Source of the DNA: Pseudomonas sp. PDM15
GTDB taxonomy: Bacteria > Pseudomonadota > Gammaproteobacteria > Pseudomonadales > Pseudomonadaceae
Assembly: GCF_014851565.1 (NCBI RefSeq)
Contig: NZ_JACVAA010000006.1
Location: 1 to 64,000, forward strand
DNA: 64,000 nucleotides
Reading direction: 5' to 3'
In this document: positions 28,020-38,000 of the stretch, piece by piece
How positions within the stretch are numbered: position 1 is the stretch's first letter
How the letters are laid out: every line of letters starts with the position of its first letter
Notes under the pieces: model-generated
The model's database searches: none
The model's input: only the letters and a program-made list of their open reading frames with translations
Told to the model about the DNA's origin: nothing
Program-made: the position numbers and the translations under genes

Positions 28020-28844
28020 ATGGAAATCAACAACCTCTTCGAGCAGCTACACAGCCTGCCCAGTATTCCCAAGGTCGCCCAGGACCTGATCCAGCAGTTC
28101 GACAACCCCAACACCAACCTCGATGCCGTCGCGCGCAACATCAACCTCGACCCGGTGATCGCCGCCAAGGTGCTGCGCCTGGCCAACTCGGCACGCTTTC
28201 GCGGTGCCCGCGAGGCCCACAGCGTCGAGGACGCCGCCTCGCGCCTGGGTTTCAACACCCTGCGCACGCTGGTGCTGGCCTCGGCGGTGACCGGCGCGTT
28301 CAAGACCGACTCCGGCTTCGATCTCAAGGGCTTCTGGATGCACAGCTTCCAGGTGGCGAGCATCTGCCGGCTGCTGGCCAAGACCCGTGGCGTGGCGATG
28401 GAGACGGCCTTCACCTGCGGCATGATGCACAACATCGGCGAACTGCTGATCCAGACCGGCGCGCCGGAACTGGCGGCACGGCTCAACCGCAGCGGCAAGA
28501 CCGACGCCGCCGGGCGCGTGGCGCTGGAGACCCTGCAGCTGGGCTTCGGCTTCCCCGAAGTGGGCGCCGAGTTGGCGCGGCGCTGGCAGCTGCCCGAGGT
28601 GATCCAGCAGGCCATCGCCCTGCAGACCCGCCCGCACCAGGCGCCGGCGGACATGCCGCTGCCGCGGCTGGTGGCTCAGGCCGTGCTGATTGCCGAAGCG
28701 CTGCGCCTGCACAACGGCGACCTGGCCAAGACCCGCGAAGAGCTGGACAGCCCGCTGTGCGAAGGCATCGACCTGGACGCGCTGTTCGACAAGCTGCCCG
28801 AGGTACTGGAGGCCGACAAGGGGTTCAGCCAGCTGCTCGACTGA
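28020..28844 (+). CDS. HDOD-domain protein
   Basis: 274 residues, almost entirely an HDOD domain (about 8-205): LPSIPKVAQDLIQQFDNP, then ARNINLDPVIAAKVLRLANSA and an MMHNIGELLI segment. No GGDEF, EAL or receiver domain is attached. HDOD proteins relate to HD phosphohydrolases but usually lack the metal-binding His-Asp pair and act in signalling or motility control. Nothing in the neighbourhood points to a partner. The ATG at 28020 follows CGGAGA. Confidence 0.9.
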   Translation: MEINNLFEQLHSLPSIPKVAQDLIQQFDNPNTNLDAVARNINLDPVIAAKVLRLANSARFRGAREAHSVEDAASRLGFNTLRTLVLASAVTGAFKTDSGFDLKGFWMHSFQVASICRLLAKTRGVAMETAFTCGMMHNIGELLIQTGAPELAARLNRSGKTDAAGRVALETLQLGFGFPEVGAELARRWQLPEVIQQAIALQTRPHQAPADMPLPRLVAQAVLIAEALRLHNGDLAKTREELDSPLCEGIDLDALFDKLPEVLEADKGFSQLLD

Positions 28845-28886
28845 AGCGCCTGGCCGCCGGTGCGCTGGTGCCGGCGGCCATGGGCC

Positions 28887-29225
28887 TTACCCTTCCTGTT
28901 CTGCGGTTTCCGCTTCCTCGACCTTGTCCTCTTCCGCGGCATCCTGGCAGGCGCCCGTGGCGCCTTCCTTGCCGGTGGAGGACACCGTGGACGAGCCGTC
29001 GGCCTTCAGGCTGATGGCGATGGTCACGCCTTCGCCCTTGGCCTCGTAGTACTGCTCGCTGAACTTGCTCAGCGTGGCCGGCTTGTCGTTGATATGCACC
29101 GGGCCGCCGGCTTCGGCGCGCACGTTGAGCTCGCCGGGGCAGGTGACATCGAACTTCGGCAGGGTGGCGGCATTGGCCGCACCGGTGGCGGCGAACAGGG
29201 CGGTGGTGATCAGCAGTTTGTTCAT
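28887..29225 (-). CDS. Small exported protein of unknown function
   Basis: 112 residues with a signal peptide (MNKLLITTALFAATGAANA). The mature part carries two cysteines (DVTCPGEL and TGACQDA), likely a disulfide, and ends in a very acidic, probably disordered tail (EEDKVEEAETAEQEG). AGGAG precedes the ATG. No family is recognised. It lies between the HDOD gene (convergent) and the tandem-LuxR regulator gene (same strand, 52-base gap), so it may be downstream of that regulator in one transcript. Confidence 0.75.
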   Translation of the reverse strand: MNKLLITTALFAATGAANAATLPKFDVTCPGELNVRAEAGGPVHINDKPATLSKFSEQYYEAKGEGVTIAISLKADGSSTVSSTGKEGATGACQDAAEEDKVEEAETAEQEG

Positions 29226-29277
29226 GAAGGTGCTCCTGGCAGGGATAGGCGTTCGATGGGCGCCTGCGTTCTCCTGA

Positions 29278-29814
29278 TCAGTGAGCTAAGAAGCCGCCGG
29301 CTGGCTTGTCCAACCCGCGCGGTGCTTGCCGATGGGCTGCAGGCAGCAACCAGTGCAGCAGGTGCGGCGGCAACTGTGTCGGCCGGCGCGGCGGCGGTCG
29401 AACCAGGGGCAGCGCCAGCGCGCCGGTGGCCAGTGTGGCGAACAACAAGGCGCAGATATTGTTCACCTGCAACTTGCCTTGCATATTGCCGCGGTGTTTG
29501 CGCACGGTCAGGTCGCTGATGCCCAGTTCCCGGGCCACTTGTTTATCGCTGAGTCCTTCGGCGAATAAATGAATTATTTCCAGTTCGCGCTCGCTTAATA
29601 CAGGCGGCAAATTTCTCGCGGCATCAAGTTCGCCGAATCGCTCGAAATAATAAATAACCAACTGCGTCGACTTATGCAGGCCGAGTTTGCGCTGCAAGTT
29701 CTCCCGGTGTTTATGCGCGGTGCTCAGCGATATCGCCAGCTCGGTGGCGATTTCACGGTCGGTCAAGCCCCTGGCGATCAGCTCCAGCACCTGTATTTCC
29801 CTTGTCGTCAGCAC
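29278..29814 (-). CDS. Tandem LuxR-type helix-turn-helix regulator
   Basis: 178 residues containing two complete LuxR/FixJ DNA-binding domains: residues 1-60 (LTTREIQVLELIARGLTDREIATELAISLSTAHKHRENLQRKL) and 72-130 (LSERELEIIHLFAEGLSDKQVARELGISDLTVRKHRGNMQGKL). A proline-rich tail of about 45 residues follows. There is no receiver or autoinducer domain. The start is GTG at 29814; upstream the frame has no other start codon before a stop, so no sensor domain is missing. It is divergent from the unrecognised 30056-31597 gene pair across 241 bases and may control it, which is inference. Confidence 0.85.
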   Translation of the reverse strand: MLTTREIQVLELIARGLTDREIATELAISLSTAHKHRENLQRKLGLHKSTQLVIYYFERFGELDAARNLPPVLSERELEIIHLFAEGLSDKQVARELGISDLTVRKHRGNMQGKLQVNNICALLFATLATGALALPLVRPPPRRPTQLPPHLLHWLLPAAHRQAPRGLDKPAGGFLAH

Positions 29815-30002
29815 GTCCCTGTCCCGCCAGCGGAGGAGAGGGATCGACCTTAGTTTTCAGGCAGCAAATATCCGATACGGAAGCACTTCCCACGTAATAC
29901 CGAATTTGCCCAATACCTGAGTAATCGGTGGATCGACAGCATGTGAGCGTCGATTAACTCATGACCTGGCAAATGGAACTTGAGTTGCGCAGTTCGACGT
30001 AC

Positions 30003-30024
30003 GCGCCGCGAGTTATAGCGGCGC
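30003..30024. promoter_or_regulatory. Inverted repeat upstream of the 353-residue protein
   Basis: GCGCCGC and GCGGCGC form a 7-base inverted repeat around 8 bases (GAGTTATA), ending 31 bases before the ATG at 30056. It could be an operator or a 5' leader hairpin. Confidence 0.4.
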
Positions 30025-30055
30025 CTCCATATCAATTACTGCAAGGACAACAGTC

Positions 30056-31117
30056 ATGAATTGGAACCGTACGTTTACCGATCTGATCCGCGCCGGCCGC
30101 GCCGCCTACTGGGGCAACTGGGCCCTCGATCCGAAGATCAAGGTGGGCGCCGTTGGCATCGTCTCGCCGGACACCGGCGATTTCACCCTGGTGCAGGAAT
30201 CCACCCCGGGGCTGGCCATCAGCGAGCGCGGCATCCCCAACCAGTGGAAACTGGCCTCCAGCAACGTCAAGCGCAGCCAGGCTTCGGTCAAGCTGGATGG
30301 CTCGGGCACCGACCCAGAGTCGGGCACCAAGGGTAGCGTCGGCACCGAGATCACCTGGGACTTCGCCACCGTCGGCTCCATCGCCTCGGAGTTCGGCATC
30401 GCCAACGAGAGCTTCATCAGCGATCTCACCGCCCTGTCCAAGGCCGATACCCTGAGCTGGCTGGCCCAGCAGGCCGCCTCGGTGAGCATGGGTAACGCCG
30501 GCAACATCGCCCAGGGCTTCGGTGTGGTCACCAGCGTGATCTACGCCAACAGCGGCCTCAACCTCGGCTCCCAGGACAACAGCTCGTCCTTCTCCATCAC
30601 CGGTGAAGCCAGCGCCGTGCAGGACATGGTGGCCGGCGCCAATGCCAAGGGCTCGTACAGCTCCACCAAGGAGAGCAAGCAGGTCGACCAGCACCTGTGG
30701 CCCGCCACGCCGAACAAGGAAGCCGGCGGCGCGATCCCGATCGCGTACACCTTCGCCTCGTACGACGGCACCCTGCTGATCCCCAACTGGATCACCCGCC
30801 TGGGCTCGCTGCAGATCCTGTTCAACAACAAGCCGGGCTGCACCTACATCACCAACATCAACCTCAGCTACGACACCCCGCAGGGCAAGAAGAGCGAGTC
30901 CTTCTCGCTGAGCGGCGGCCTGTCCAAGACCGTCGCCAACATCCCGCTGAGCGCCACCAACATCGTCGCCGACATCAGCTTCAAGGGCGTGATCAACAGC
31001 GACAAGTACAGCTTCAAGTGGCCGAGCCCGCTGGGCCAGTGGCTGACCGGTCAGCGCGAGATCGAGATGTCCGGCGTCTGGCCGGGGCAGACCCACGCGC
31101 GCGATATCGCCCTGTGA
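30056..31117 (+). CDS. Unrecognised 353-residue beta-rich protein
   Basis: No family recognised. There is no signal peptide or hydrophobic membrane helix. The N-terminus (FTDLIRAGRAAYWGNWALDP) is followed by beta-rich segments with many Ser, Thr and Gly residues, such as QASVKLDGSGTDPESGTKG and SVGTEITWDFATVG. The middle reads GFGVVTSVIYANSGLNLGS, SSSFSITGEASA and GSYSSTKESKQVDQHLWP, followed by IAYTFASYDGTLLIPNWI. The alternating hairpins and the order of these segments recall pore-forming proteins, loosely the gasdermin N-domain, but this is a weak impression. AAGGACA precedes the ATG. It is followed after 63 bases by a gene for a small exported protein, and the divergent neighbour is a tandem-LuxR regulator. 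Confidence 0.8.
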   Translation: MNWNRTFTDLIRAGRAAYWGNWALDPKIKVGAVGIVSPDTGDFTLVQESTPGLAISERGIPNQWKLASSNVKRSQASVKLDGSGTDPESGTKGSVGTEITWDFATVGSIASEFGIANESFISDLTALSKADTLSWLAQQAASVSMGNAGNIAQGFGVVTSVIYANSGLNLGSQDNSSSFSITGEASAVQDMVAGANAKGSYSSTKESKQVDQHLWPATPNKEAGGAIPIAYTFASYDGTLLIPNWITRLGSLQILFNNKPGCTYITNINLSYDTPQGKKSESFSLSGGLSKTVANIPLSATNIVADISFKGVINSDKYSFKWPSPLGQWLTGQREIEMSGVWPGQTHARDIAL

Positions 31118-31180
31118 GTCGAGCGTGGAAGGCCCACGGTCGGGCACTTCCGCGCACACCAAGCAATGGAGGATGAACCC

Positions 31181-31597
31181 ATGAATGCATTTATCGAGTC
31201 CCACAAGTACCTGGCCGCCGCCATCCTGTTCGCCGCGCTGTGCGCCGGCAGCGTGTCTTCGGCGCAGGCCGAGGATGTCGCCAAGGGCGTGCTGATCGTG
31301 CGCGGCGACGCGCACGGCTTCACGCCCAACCAGGGCGACAACTACAAGAACGAGGAGCGTGACATCAATGATCGCCTGGTCGGGGTCTCCGCTCTCTGCG
31401 CCAGCAGTGGCAGCCAGACTGCCCCCGCCCTGGTGCTGACCGACACCACCCGCAACTGGGGTGGTTACATGAGCGGCAACACCACCACCATCATCAACCT
31501 GGGTGGCAAGGTGGTGAAGGACAAGCAGCCGGGTAATCCCAACCACTGCCTGATCAACGGCCTGACGCTGGGCCAGATCAAGGGCATCTGGCACTGA
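31181..31597 (+). CDS. Small exported protein paired with the 353-residue protein
   Basis: 138 residues with a long signal peptide (MNAFIESHKYLAAAILFAALCAG..., cleavage likely after SAQA). The mature domain of about 105 residues has two cysteines (SALCASS, NHCLING), probably a disulfide, and ends in LGQIKGIWH. GGAGGA lies 8 bases upstream of the ATG at 31181; an earlier in-frame ATG at 31166 overlaps that site. It is probably co-transcribed with the preceding gene and followed by a strong terminator. No family is recognised; an immunity, chaperone or partner-toxin role is possible but unsupported. Confidence 0.8.
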   Translation: MNAFIESHKYLAAAILFAALCAGSVSSAQAEDVAKGVLIVRGDAHGFTPNQGDNYKNEERDINDRLVGVSALCASSGSQTAPALVLTDTTRNWGGYMSGNTTTIINLGGKVVKDKQPGNPNHCLINGLTLGQIKGIWH

Positions 31598-31612
31598 GCT
31601 CCCGCGCCAAAG

Positions 31613-31641
31613 AAAAGACCGGCCAGGCGGCCGGTCTTTTT
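31613..31641. terminator. Bidirectional intrinsic terminator
   Basis: AAAAGACCGGCC and GGCCGGTCTTTT form a 12-base stem with an AGGC loop and A/T runs on both sides. It serves the small exported protein gene (plus strand) and the polyamine-binding protein gene (minus strand). Confidence 0.95.
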
Positions 31642-31654
31642 CCATGCGGGCGGC

Positions 31655-32743
31655 TCAGTTGCCGGTCTTGATCTTGCTCCAGGCGCGGGTGCGCGCACGC
31701 TCGGCGGCGCGTGGCAGCGGCTCGAGGGTGTAGAGTTTCTGCATGGCCTCGGCGGTCGGGTACAGGTTGGGGTTGGTGCGGATCGACTCGGCGACCAGCG
31801 CGGTGGCGTCCTTGTTCGGGTTGGGGTAGCCGACGAAGTCGGAGATCGGCGCGATCACCTGCGGCTGCAGCAGGTAGTCGATGAAGGCGTGGGCCTCGTC
31901 GATGTTCTTCGCGTCCTTCGGAATCGCCATCATGTCGAACCAGATCGGCGCGCCTTCCTTGGGCAGGCGCATGTCCACCGTCACGCCGTTGTTCGCCTGC
32001 TTGGCGTTGTTGGCGGCCTGCGAGAAGCTGCCCGAGTAGCCCACGGCCACGCAGATCTCGCCGTTGGCGATATCGCTCATGTACTTGGAGCTGTGGAAGT
32101 AGCGCACGTGCGGGCGGATCTTGCTGAGCAGCGCTTCGGCCTTGGCGTAGTCGGCCGGCTCCTTGCTGTTCGGCGACAGGCCCAGGTAGTGCAGGGCCAG
32201 CGGCAGGATTTCCGACGGCGAGTCGAGCAGGGCCACGCCGCACTGCTGCAGCTTGGCGATGTTCTCTTCCTTGAAGATCAGGCCCCAGCTGTCCACTGGC
32301 GCGTTGTCGCCGAGAGCGGCCTTGACCTTGTCCGGGTTGAAGCCGATCAGCACGGTGCCGTACATGTAGGGCACGGCGTACTGGTTGCCCGGATCGTTGG
32401 CCTCGATCAGCTTCATCAGCTGCGGGTCGAGGTGCTGCCAGTTGGGCAGTTTGCTGCGGTCGAGCTTCTGGAACACGCCGGCCTCAACCTGCTTGGCCAG
32501 GAACACGTTGGACGGCACCACCAGGTCATAGCCGGAGTTGCCGGTGAGCAGCTTGGCCTCCAGCGCCTCGTTGGTGTCGAAGATGTCGTAGGTCAGCTTG
32601 ATGCCGCTGTCCTGCTTGAACTGGGTCAGGGTCTCCGGGGTGATGTAGTCGAACCAGTTGTAGACCTTGAGTTCGCGGTCGGCGGCCTGGGCGGTAGCCG
32701 TCAGGGCGAAGCCGCAGAGCGCGGCAGCGAGCAGTTTCTTCAT
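31655..32743 (-). CDS. Polyamine-binding periplasmic protein (PotF/SpuD type)
   Basis: A 362-residue family 1 solute-binding protein with signal peptide ([20 protein letters not shown]). The polyamine-binding pattern is clear: [32 protein letters not shown], and [19 protein letters not shown]. It would bind putrescine, spermidine or an acetylated polyamine in the periplasm. The ATG at 32743 follows AGGAA. No permease or ATPase genes are adjacent; instead an acetylpolyamine deacetylase gene lies 26 bases upstream on the same strand. I recall the same pair in P. aeruginosa (PA1409-PA1410), so this orphan binding protein probably serves acetylpolyamine uptake with shared permeases. Confidence 0.92.
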   Translation of the reverse strand: MKKLLAAALCGFALTATAQAADRELKVYNWFDYITPETLTQFKQDSGIKLTYDIFDTNEALEAKLLTGNSGYDLVVPSNVFLAKQVEAGVFQKLDRSKLPNWQHLDPQLMKLIEANDPGNQYAVPYMYGTVLIGFNPDKVKAALGDNAPVDSWGLIFKEENIAKLQQCGVALLDSPSEILPLALHYLGLSPNSKEPADYAKAEALLSKIRPHVRYFHSSKYMSDIANGEICVAVGYSGSFSQAANNAKQANNGVTVDMRLPKEGAPIWFDMMAIPKDAKNIDEAHAFIDYLLQPQVIAPISDFVGYPNPNKDATALVAESIRTNPNLYPTAEAMQKLYTLEPLPRAAERARTRAWSKIKTGN

Positions 32744-32769
32744 TTTCTTGTTTTCCTGTGCAGGGCGCT

Positions 32770-33798
32770 TCAGGCGCCCTGGAAACCTTCGAGCACGTTG
32801 ACGGCATTGATGCCGATTTCGGCGACGGCATAGCCGCCTTCCATGACGAACAGCGTCGGCCTGCCCAGCGCGGCGATGCGTTCGCCCATGCGCAGGTAGT
32901 CCGGGCTGTCCAGCTTGAAACTGGAGATCGGGTCGTTCTGGTAGGTATCGACGCCGAGGGACACCAGCAGCACGTCCGGGCCGTAGGCGGCGATGCGCTG
33001 GCAGGCGGTTTCCAGGGCGGCGCCCCAGGCATCCCAGGCGCTGCCGGCGGCCAGCGGCAGGTTGAGGTTGTAGCCCTCGCCGCGGCCGGCGCCGGTCTCG
33101 TCGGCATAGCCGAGGAAGTGCGGGTACTCGAAGCTGGGGCTGCCGTGGATGTTGGCGACGAACACGTCGTCGCGGTCGTAGAAGATCGACTGGGTGCCGT
33201 TGCCGTGGTGGTAGTCGACATCGAGGATGGCCACCCGCGCCGCGCCCTGGTCGAGGAAGGCCTGGGCGGCGATGGCCACGTTGTTCAGGTAGCAGTAGCC
33301 GCCCATCACGTCGGCACTGGCGTGGTGACCCGGCGGACGGCACAGGGCGAAGGCGCTGTGGGCGCCTGCGGCAATCTCGGCCTGGCCGCTCAGGGCGATC
33401 TGCGCCGAGCTGTACACGGCCTGCCAGGTGCCGGCGGTGATCGGCGCGAAGCAGTCGAAGCTGTGGAAGCCGTACTGGCCGTAGAGGTCGTTGGGCCGCT
33501 TGGCACGCAGATGCCGGGCCGGGAAAACGCCGGGCAGGAAGTCGGCGGTGTTGCCCTGGGCGGCCCAGCCGGCCCAGGCCTTCTGCAGGAAGTCCAGATA
33601 GTCGCCGGTGTGGATGCGGGTGATCGGCGCCATGCCGAACTCGCGCGGTGCCAGCACCTCGCCGAGATTGCGCTCGCGCACTCGGGCCAGCACGTGGTCG
33701 GCGCGCGCCGGCATCTCGAAGCAGGGTTTGAATTCGCCGCCGACCATCTCGCCTTGGGCGTGGTGCAGGCGGTGGTCGTCGCTGTAGTAGGTCAGCAT
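32770..33798 (-). CDS. Acetylpolyamine amidohydrolase (histone deacetylase family)
   Basis: A 342-residue zinc amidohydrolase of the class II histone deacetylase family. It shows RPPGHHA near residue 155 (the His pair of the charge relay), the metal ligands in [13 protein letters not shown] and [11 protein letters not shown], and GGY near the end. It removes the acetyl group from acetylputrescine, acetylcadaverine and similar compounds. The start ATG at 33798 begins MLTYYSDDH, the usual N-terminus; a much longer open frame upstream has no family features. It forms an operon with the polyamine-binding protein. Confidence 0.93.
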   Translation of the reverse strand: MLTYYSDDHRLHHAQGEMVGGEFKPCFEMPARADHVLARVRERNLGEVLAPREFGMAPITRIHTGDYLDFLQKAWAGWAAQGNTADFLPGVFPARHLRAKRPNDLYGQYGFHSFDCFAPITAGTWQAVYSSAQIALSGQAEIAAGAHSAFALCRPPGHHASADVMGGYCYLNNVAIAAQAFLDQGAARVAILDVDYHHGNGTQSIFYDRDDVFVANIHGSPSFEYPHFLGYADETGAGRGEGYNLNLPLAAGSAWDAWGAALETACQRIAAYGPDVLLVSLGVDTYQNDPISSFKLDSPDYLRMGERIAALGRPTLFVMEGGYAVAEIGINAVNVLEGFQGA

Positions 33799-34002
33799 CT
33801 TGTTGTTCTCCGCGATGGGCTGGGCGAATTGTTGGCCGCCCCGGTGAGCCGGGAGAACGATAACGGCGGCCAACAAAGGGATAATTCCGGCCAAGTTGCC
33901 GAGCCGCAGCGGCCACAAGAGCTGGAAACGGCCAGCTGCGGCTGTGATGGAGCGGAGCCGCCAGGCGTCTATTTCGGCACCCGTACACGCAAGAGGCCGA
34001 AC

Positions 34003-34923
34003 ATGCAGGCGCTGTTGAACGAGATATTGGACCAGGTGCGCCCGCTGCTGGGCCGCGGCAAGGTGGCCGACTACATCCCGGCGCTGGCCGAGGTGCCGGC
34101 CGACCGTCTGGGTATAGCGGTGCTGGGCGTGGATGGCAGCCTGCATACCGCCGGCGACGCTGCCGAGCCGTTCTCGATCCAGAGCATCTCCAAGGTGTTC
34201 AGCCTGGTGCAGGCCATCCAGCATTCCGGCGAGGACATCTGGCAGCGCCTCGGTCACGAGCCGTCTGGTCAACCGTTCAACTCGCTGGTGCAGCTGGAGT
34301 TCGAACGCGGTCGCCCGCGCAACCCCTTCATCAACGCCGGCGCCCTGGTGATCTGCGATATCAACCAGTCGCGCTTCGCCGCCCCGGCGTTGTCGATGCG
34401 CGACCTGGCCCGGCGCCTGTCCGGCAACCCGTTGCTGGTGTCGGACGCCAAGGTCGCCGAGTCGGAATACCAGCACCGCGCGCGCAACGCCGCCGCGGCC
34501 TACCTGATGCAGGCCTTCGGCAATTTCCACAACGAGGTCGAGACGGTGCTGCGCAGCTACTTCCACCACTGTGCGCTGGCCATGAGCTGCGTCGACCTGG
34601 CCCGCGCGTTCGGCTTCCTGGCCAACCAGGGCGTGTGCCCGCGCAGCGGCGAGCAGATCCTCACGCCGCGGCAGACCCAGCAGATCAACGCGATCATGGC
34701 CACCAGCGGCCTGTACGACGAGGCCGGCAACTTCGCCTACCGCGTCGGCCTGCCGGGCAAGAGTGGCGTCGGTGGCGGCATCGTCGCGGTGGTGCCGGGG
34801 CGTTTCAGTATCTGCGTGTGGTCGCCCGAGCTGAACGCCGCCGGCAACTCGCTGGCCGGCATGGCGGCGCTGGAGCTGCTCAGCGAGCGCATCGGCTGGT
34901 CGGTATTCTCGCCGTTGGGTTGA
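34003..34923 (+). CDS. glsA: Glutaminase A
   Basis: A 306-residue serine-dependent glutaminase, hydrolysing glutamine to glutamate and ammonia. It has the beta-lactamase-like catalytic motif [11 protein letters not shown] (Ser and Lys of SxxK), the [10 protein letters not shown] segment and GKSGVGGGI near the C-terminus. AAGAGG precedes the ATG. It is divergent from the acetylpolyamine deacetylase gene and followed by REP-like repeats. No AauR-type site is visible upstream, so I have no evidence for its regulation. Confidence 0.94.
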   Translation: MQALLNEILDQVRPLLGRGKVADYIPALAEVPADRLGIAVLGVDGSLHTAGDAAEPFSIQSISKVFSLVQAIQHSGEDIWQRLGHEPSGQPFNSLVQLEFERGRPRNPFINAGALVICDINQSRFAAPALSMRDLARRLSGNPLLVSDAKVAESEYQHRARNAAAAYLMQAFGNFHNEVETVLRSYFHHCALAMSCVDLARAFGFLANQGVCPRSGEQILTPRQTQQINAIMATSGLYDEAGNFAYRVGLPGKSGVGGGIVAVVPGRFSICVWSPELNAAGNSLAGMAALELLSERIGWSVFSPLG

Positions 34924-34966
34924 GTCGGTTGGCTGCTTCTCTGTGGAGTGCGAGCTGGCCTGAAGA

Positions 34967-35002
34967 CCCTCACCCCCGGCCCTCTCCCGGGGGAGAGGGG
35001 GG
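34967..35002. repeat. CCCTCTCCC/GGGAGAGGG palindromic repeat
   Basis: CCCTCACCCCCGGCCCTCTCCC followed by GGGGGAGAGGGG in the convergent gap after glsA. It is a member of the dispersed family described for 55141-55228. Confidence 0.7.
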
Positions 35003-35008
35003 AGCCGG

Positions 35009-35065
35009 TAGCCCTGACTTCAGTCCGGGACAACCCTGCCAGCTCCCGGACTGAAGTCCGGGCTA
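35009..35065. repeat. REP-like palindrome, TAGCCC...GGGCTA family, copy 2
   Basis: ACTTCAGTCCGGGA (35017-35030) and TCCCGGACTGAAGT (35044-35057) are perfect inverse copies around 13 bases, flanked by TAGCCC and GGGCTA. The ends match the copies at 4246 and 45958, but the inner stem (CTTCAGTCC versus GATGCAATCC) differs with compensating changes. Confidence 0.8.
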
Positions 35066-35082
35066 CATCGCTGGCTTGGCTC

Positions 35083-38000
35083 TTAGAAACGCGCCTGCCA
35101 CTGGGCGATCAGCGCGTGGTTCTGTGCATCGCTGCCCAGCTCGCCGCTGTAACCGAGGCCCAGGCTCTGTGCGGCGCTCAGGCCGAGGTCGACGCCGGCC
35201 TCGACCAGCAGGCTGTTGCGGTCCAGCGCCGCGCCCTCGACGTTGAAGGCGTTGCCGCCGGTGAGGAAGGATTGCCGCGCGCTGCTCTCCAGCTCACCGA
35301 AGGTGTGGCGCCAGCCCAGGCTGGCGCGTGGGGTCAGACTCATGCCGTTGTCCAGACTGCCGAGGTGGGCGACGCGCACACCCAGGGTGCTGCTGACGTT
35401 GTCCTGGTCTTCTTCTTCCACGCGCAGGGCGGCGGCGCCACCTTTCTCGTCGTAGCTCTCGTGGCTGTAGCGCTGGTAGCCGATGGCGGCGAAGGGTTCG
35501 GCGAGCAGGCGGCCCTGGGCCAGCGGATAGCCCAGTTCGGCGAAGGCCTGCTGGCTGTTGGCGTCGTAGTCGGCGCGCAGATGGTCGCGGAAGCCGCTGA
35601 AGTCGACACGACGCTCGGCGCTGTTGTCGTGTTGGCTGTAGGCAGCGCCCAGGCGCAGGGCCAGCGGGCCGCTCTGGTGCTGGGCGTACAGGCCTAGGTG
35701 CAGGCTGTCGATATCGTTGCCGGCGCCGTGGTCGGCGTCCACGTCGGTGCGGCCGTAGCCGCCGAGCACGCCCAGGCGCCAGGCGCTGCCCAGGGCCCAG
35801 TCGGCGCCGAGCACGGCGCCGGTGCTGTCCTGGCGAATGTCGCCGCTGTCGGCATCCAGCTTGCCGTGGCTGCCGAGGCCCTGCAGCCACAGACGGCCGG
35901 CGGCGTTCGGGTCGTTCAGGTTGCGGGCGTCGCGCGGCACGCCGCTGGCAGCCAGTTGCGGGCCGTCTTCGCGCAACAGTGCGGCCTGCAGGTTGCCGCT
36001 GCCGCCCATCTGCTGCATGGCCGAGAGCATGCTGGCGCCGACCTGGGCACCGCCGGCCAGGGTGGCGCTGGCGATGCTGGCGTTGCTGCTGCCGGCCAGC
36101 TGTTCCAGGCCGCGCTGCGCCTGCTCGGCGTCGCTGCCGAGCAGGGTCTGGTAGAGCGCGCCGTCGCCGCTGCCCTGGATGGCGTCGGCCACGTTGCGAC
36201 CATTGCCGCTGCTGGCCAGGTCGGCGAAGGCCAGGTCGTTGCGCAGCAGCTGCAACTCGACGCTGTCGGCGTCATAACTCAGCTCGGCGGTGAGGAAGGC
36301 CAGGTTGCTGCTGATCGAGGCGAACTGGCCGCTGATGCCGCCATCGGCCTGCAGCACCTGGTACTGGCCGATGCGCGGATAGTCGCCGGCGCCGCCGACG
36401 ATGCTCAGGCTGGCGCCCGCGATGCTGGCACTGCCGCCGACTGAGGTGGGCGAGTGGCTGCCGTCGGCGGCCACGTCGAGGATCAGCTTGGCGCCACTGG
36501 CCAGGCTCAGGTCGCCCTCGACCCGCCCGCCGCCGAAGCCGGCACCGCTGGCCACCTGCACGTCACCCTGGATGCGCCCGAGGTTGCGCAGGCTGCCGCC
36601 GAGCACATCGACGCCATCGCTGAAGTCGTTGCTGTCGAGGGTCCAGCTGCCCTGGGCCACCTGCAGCTGCTCGAAGCCGAGGGTGTCGGCCAGACTGCCG
36701 CCGGCGGCCGTGTCCAGCAGCACCAGGTCGTTGCCGGCGCCGCCGTTGACGCTGCCGATGAACTGGCTGCCGCCGAGCACGAACAGCTGATCGTCGCCGT
36801 CGCCGAGGTCGACCGCCAGGCCGTTCTGGCCCTCGATCAGACCGGCGTTCCTGAGAACGTCGGCGCCCGCACCCATCTGCACGGCTGCAGCGGCGGTGGT
36901 GCTGCCGAGCTGGTCGACGCGGGTGGCGTCGGCGCCGCCGCGGATCACCCCGCCGTTGCGGTTGATCAGCAGGTCGGCGTAGTCCCCGACCAGGCCGATG
37001 GCGGCGTCCTCGGCACCGATGATGCTGCCGGCGTTGTCGATGCGCGCAGCGCCGCCATTGGCGCTGCTGGTGCCGCGGCCGCTGGCCGAGGCGCTGCCGC
37101 TGGCGCCGTCGTCGATCAGGATGCCTTTGGACTGGCCGAAGATGTTCGCGCCGGCGACGTTGATGATGGTGCCGCCACCGGCGGCGATGCCGTCGGCGCC
37201 ATTGGGGTTGCCGCCGGAGTCCAGGCCGCCGGCGCCGAGGCCCTCGATGCGACCGTGGTTTTCGACGTAGGCCATGCCGTCGATGTCGACACCGTCGCCG
37301 TCACCGTTGCTGGTGGTCTGGCCCAAGCCCTCGTGGTCGAAGACGTTGCCGGCACCGGCATAGCGGCCGCTGATCAGGCCGTGGTTGAACACCACGCCGT
37401 GGCCGTCGAGGCCGACGCCGGAGCCGTTGTGGCCGATCAGGCTGCCGTCTGCGTAGTTGATCACCACCGGGTTGGCGATGCTCACACCGGTGGTGGTGAC
37501 GCCGTCGATCACCTTGGCGAAGGTCACGCCGTTGCCGTCGGCGCTGGTGATGATCAGGCGCTCCAGGCCGAACAGGTCGCTGTCGGCATCGGCAGCCAGC
37601 GGGTCGCCGCCATCGATGGCGTGACGCGGGCCTTCGATGCTGCCGTGGTTGAGGATGGCCACATTGCCGCGTCCGTTCTCGATGGCCACGCCGTCGGCGG
37701 CGGAATAGTCGTTGGTGCAGGTCAGGTAGTCCGGGCAGCTGGTGTTGACCGTGCCGGTGGAGACAATGCGCCCGTAGTTGGTCAGGGTGAAGTTGCTACC
37801 CAGGCGGATCGCGTCGTTGCCACTGGAGCTGATCAGCGCGTCGCGGTTGTCGGCGGCGCCGTTGATGATCTGGTTGCCGGTGCTGCTGTAGTCGGCGTCG
37901 GCCTTGATCGCCCGCTCGCCGTTCACCGACACGCCGCTCTGGGTGATGCTGCCCTGGTTGTCGATGATGTACTGGCCTGCGGCGCGGTTGAGGCGGATGG

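Noticed and set aside
32744..33988. A long N-terminal extension of the polyamine-binding protein in the same frame
   Set aside because: The extension is an out-of-frame reading of the acetylpolyamine deacetylase; the signal peptide and ribosome site place the start at 32743.
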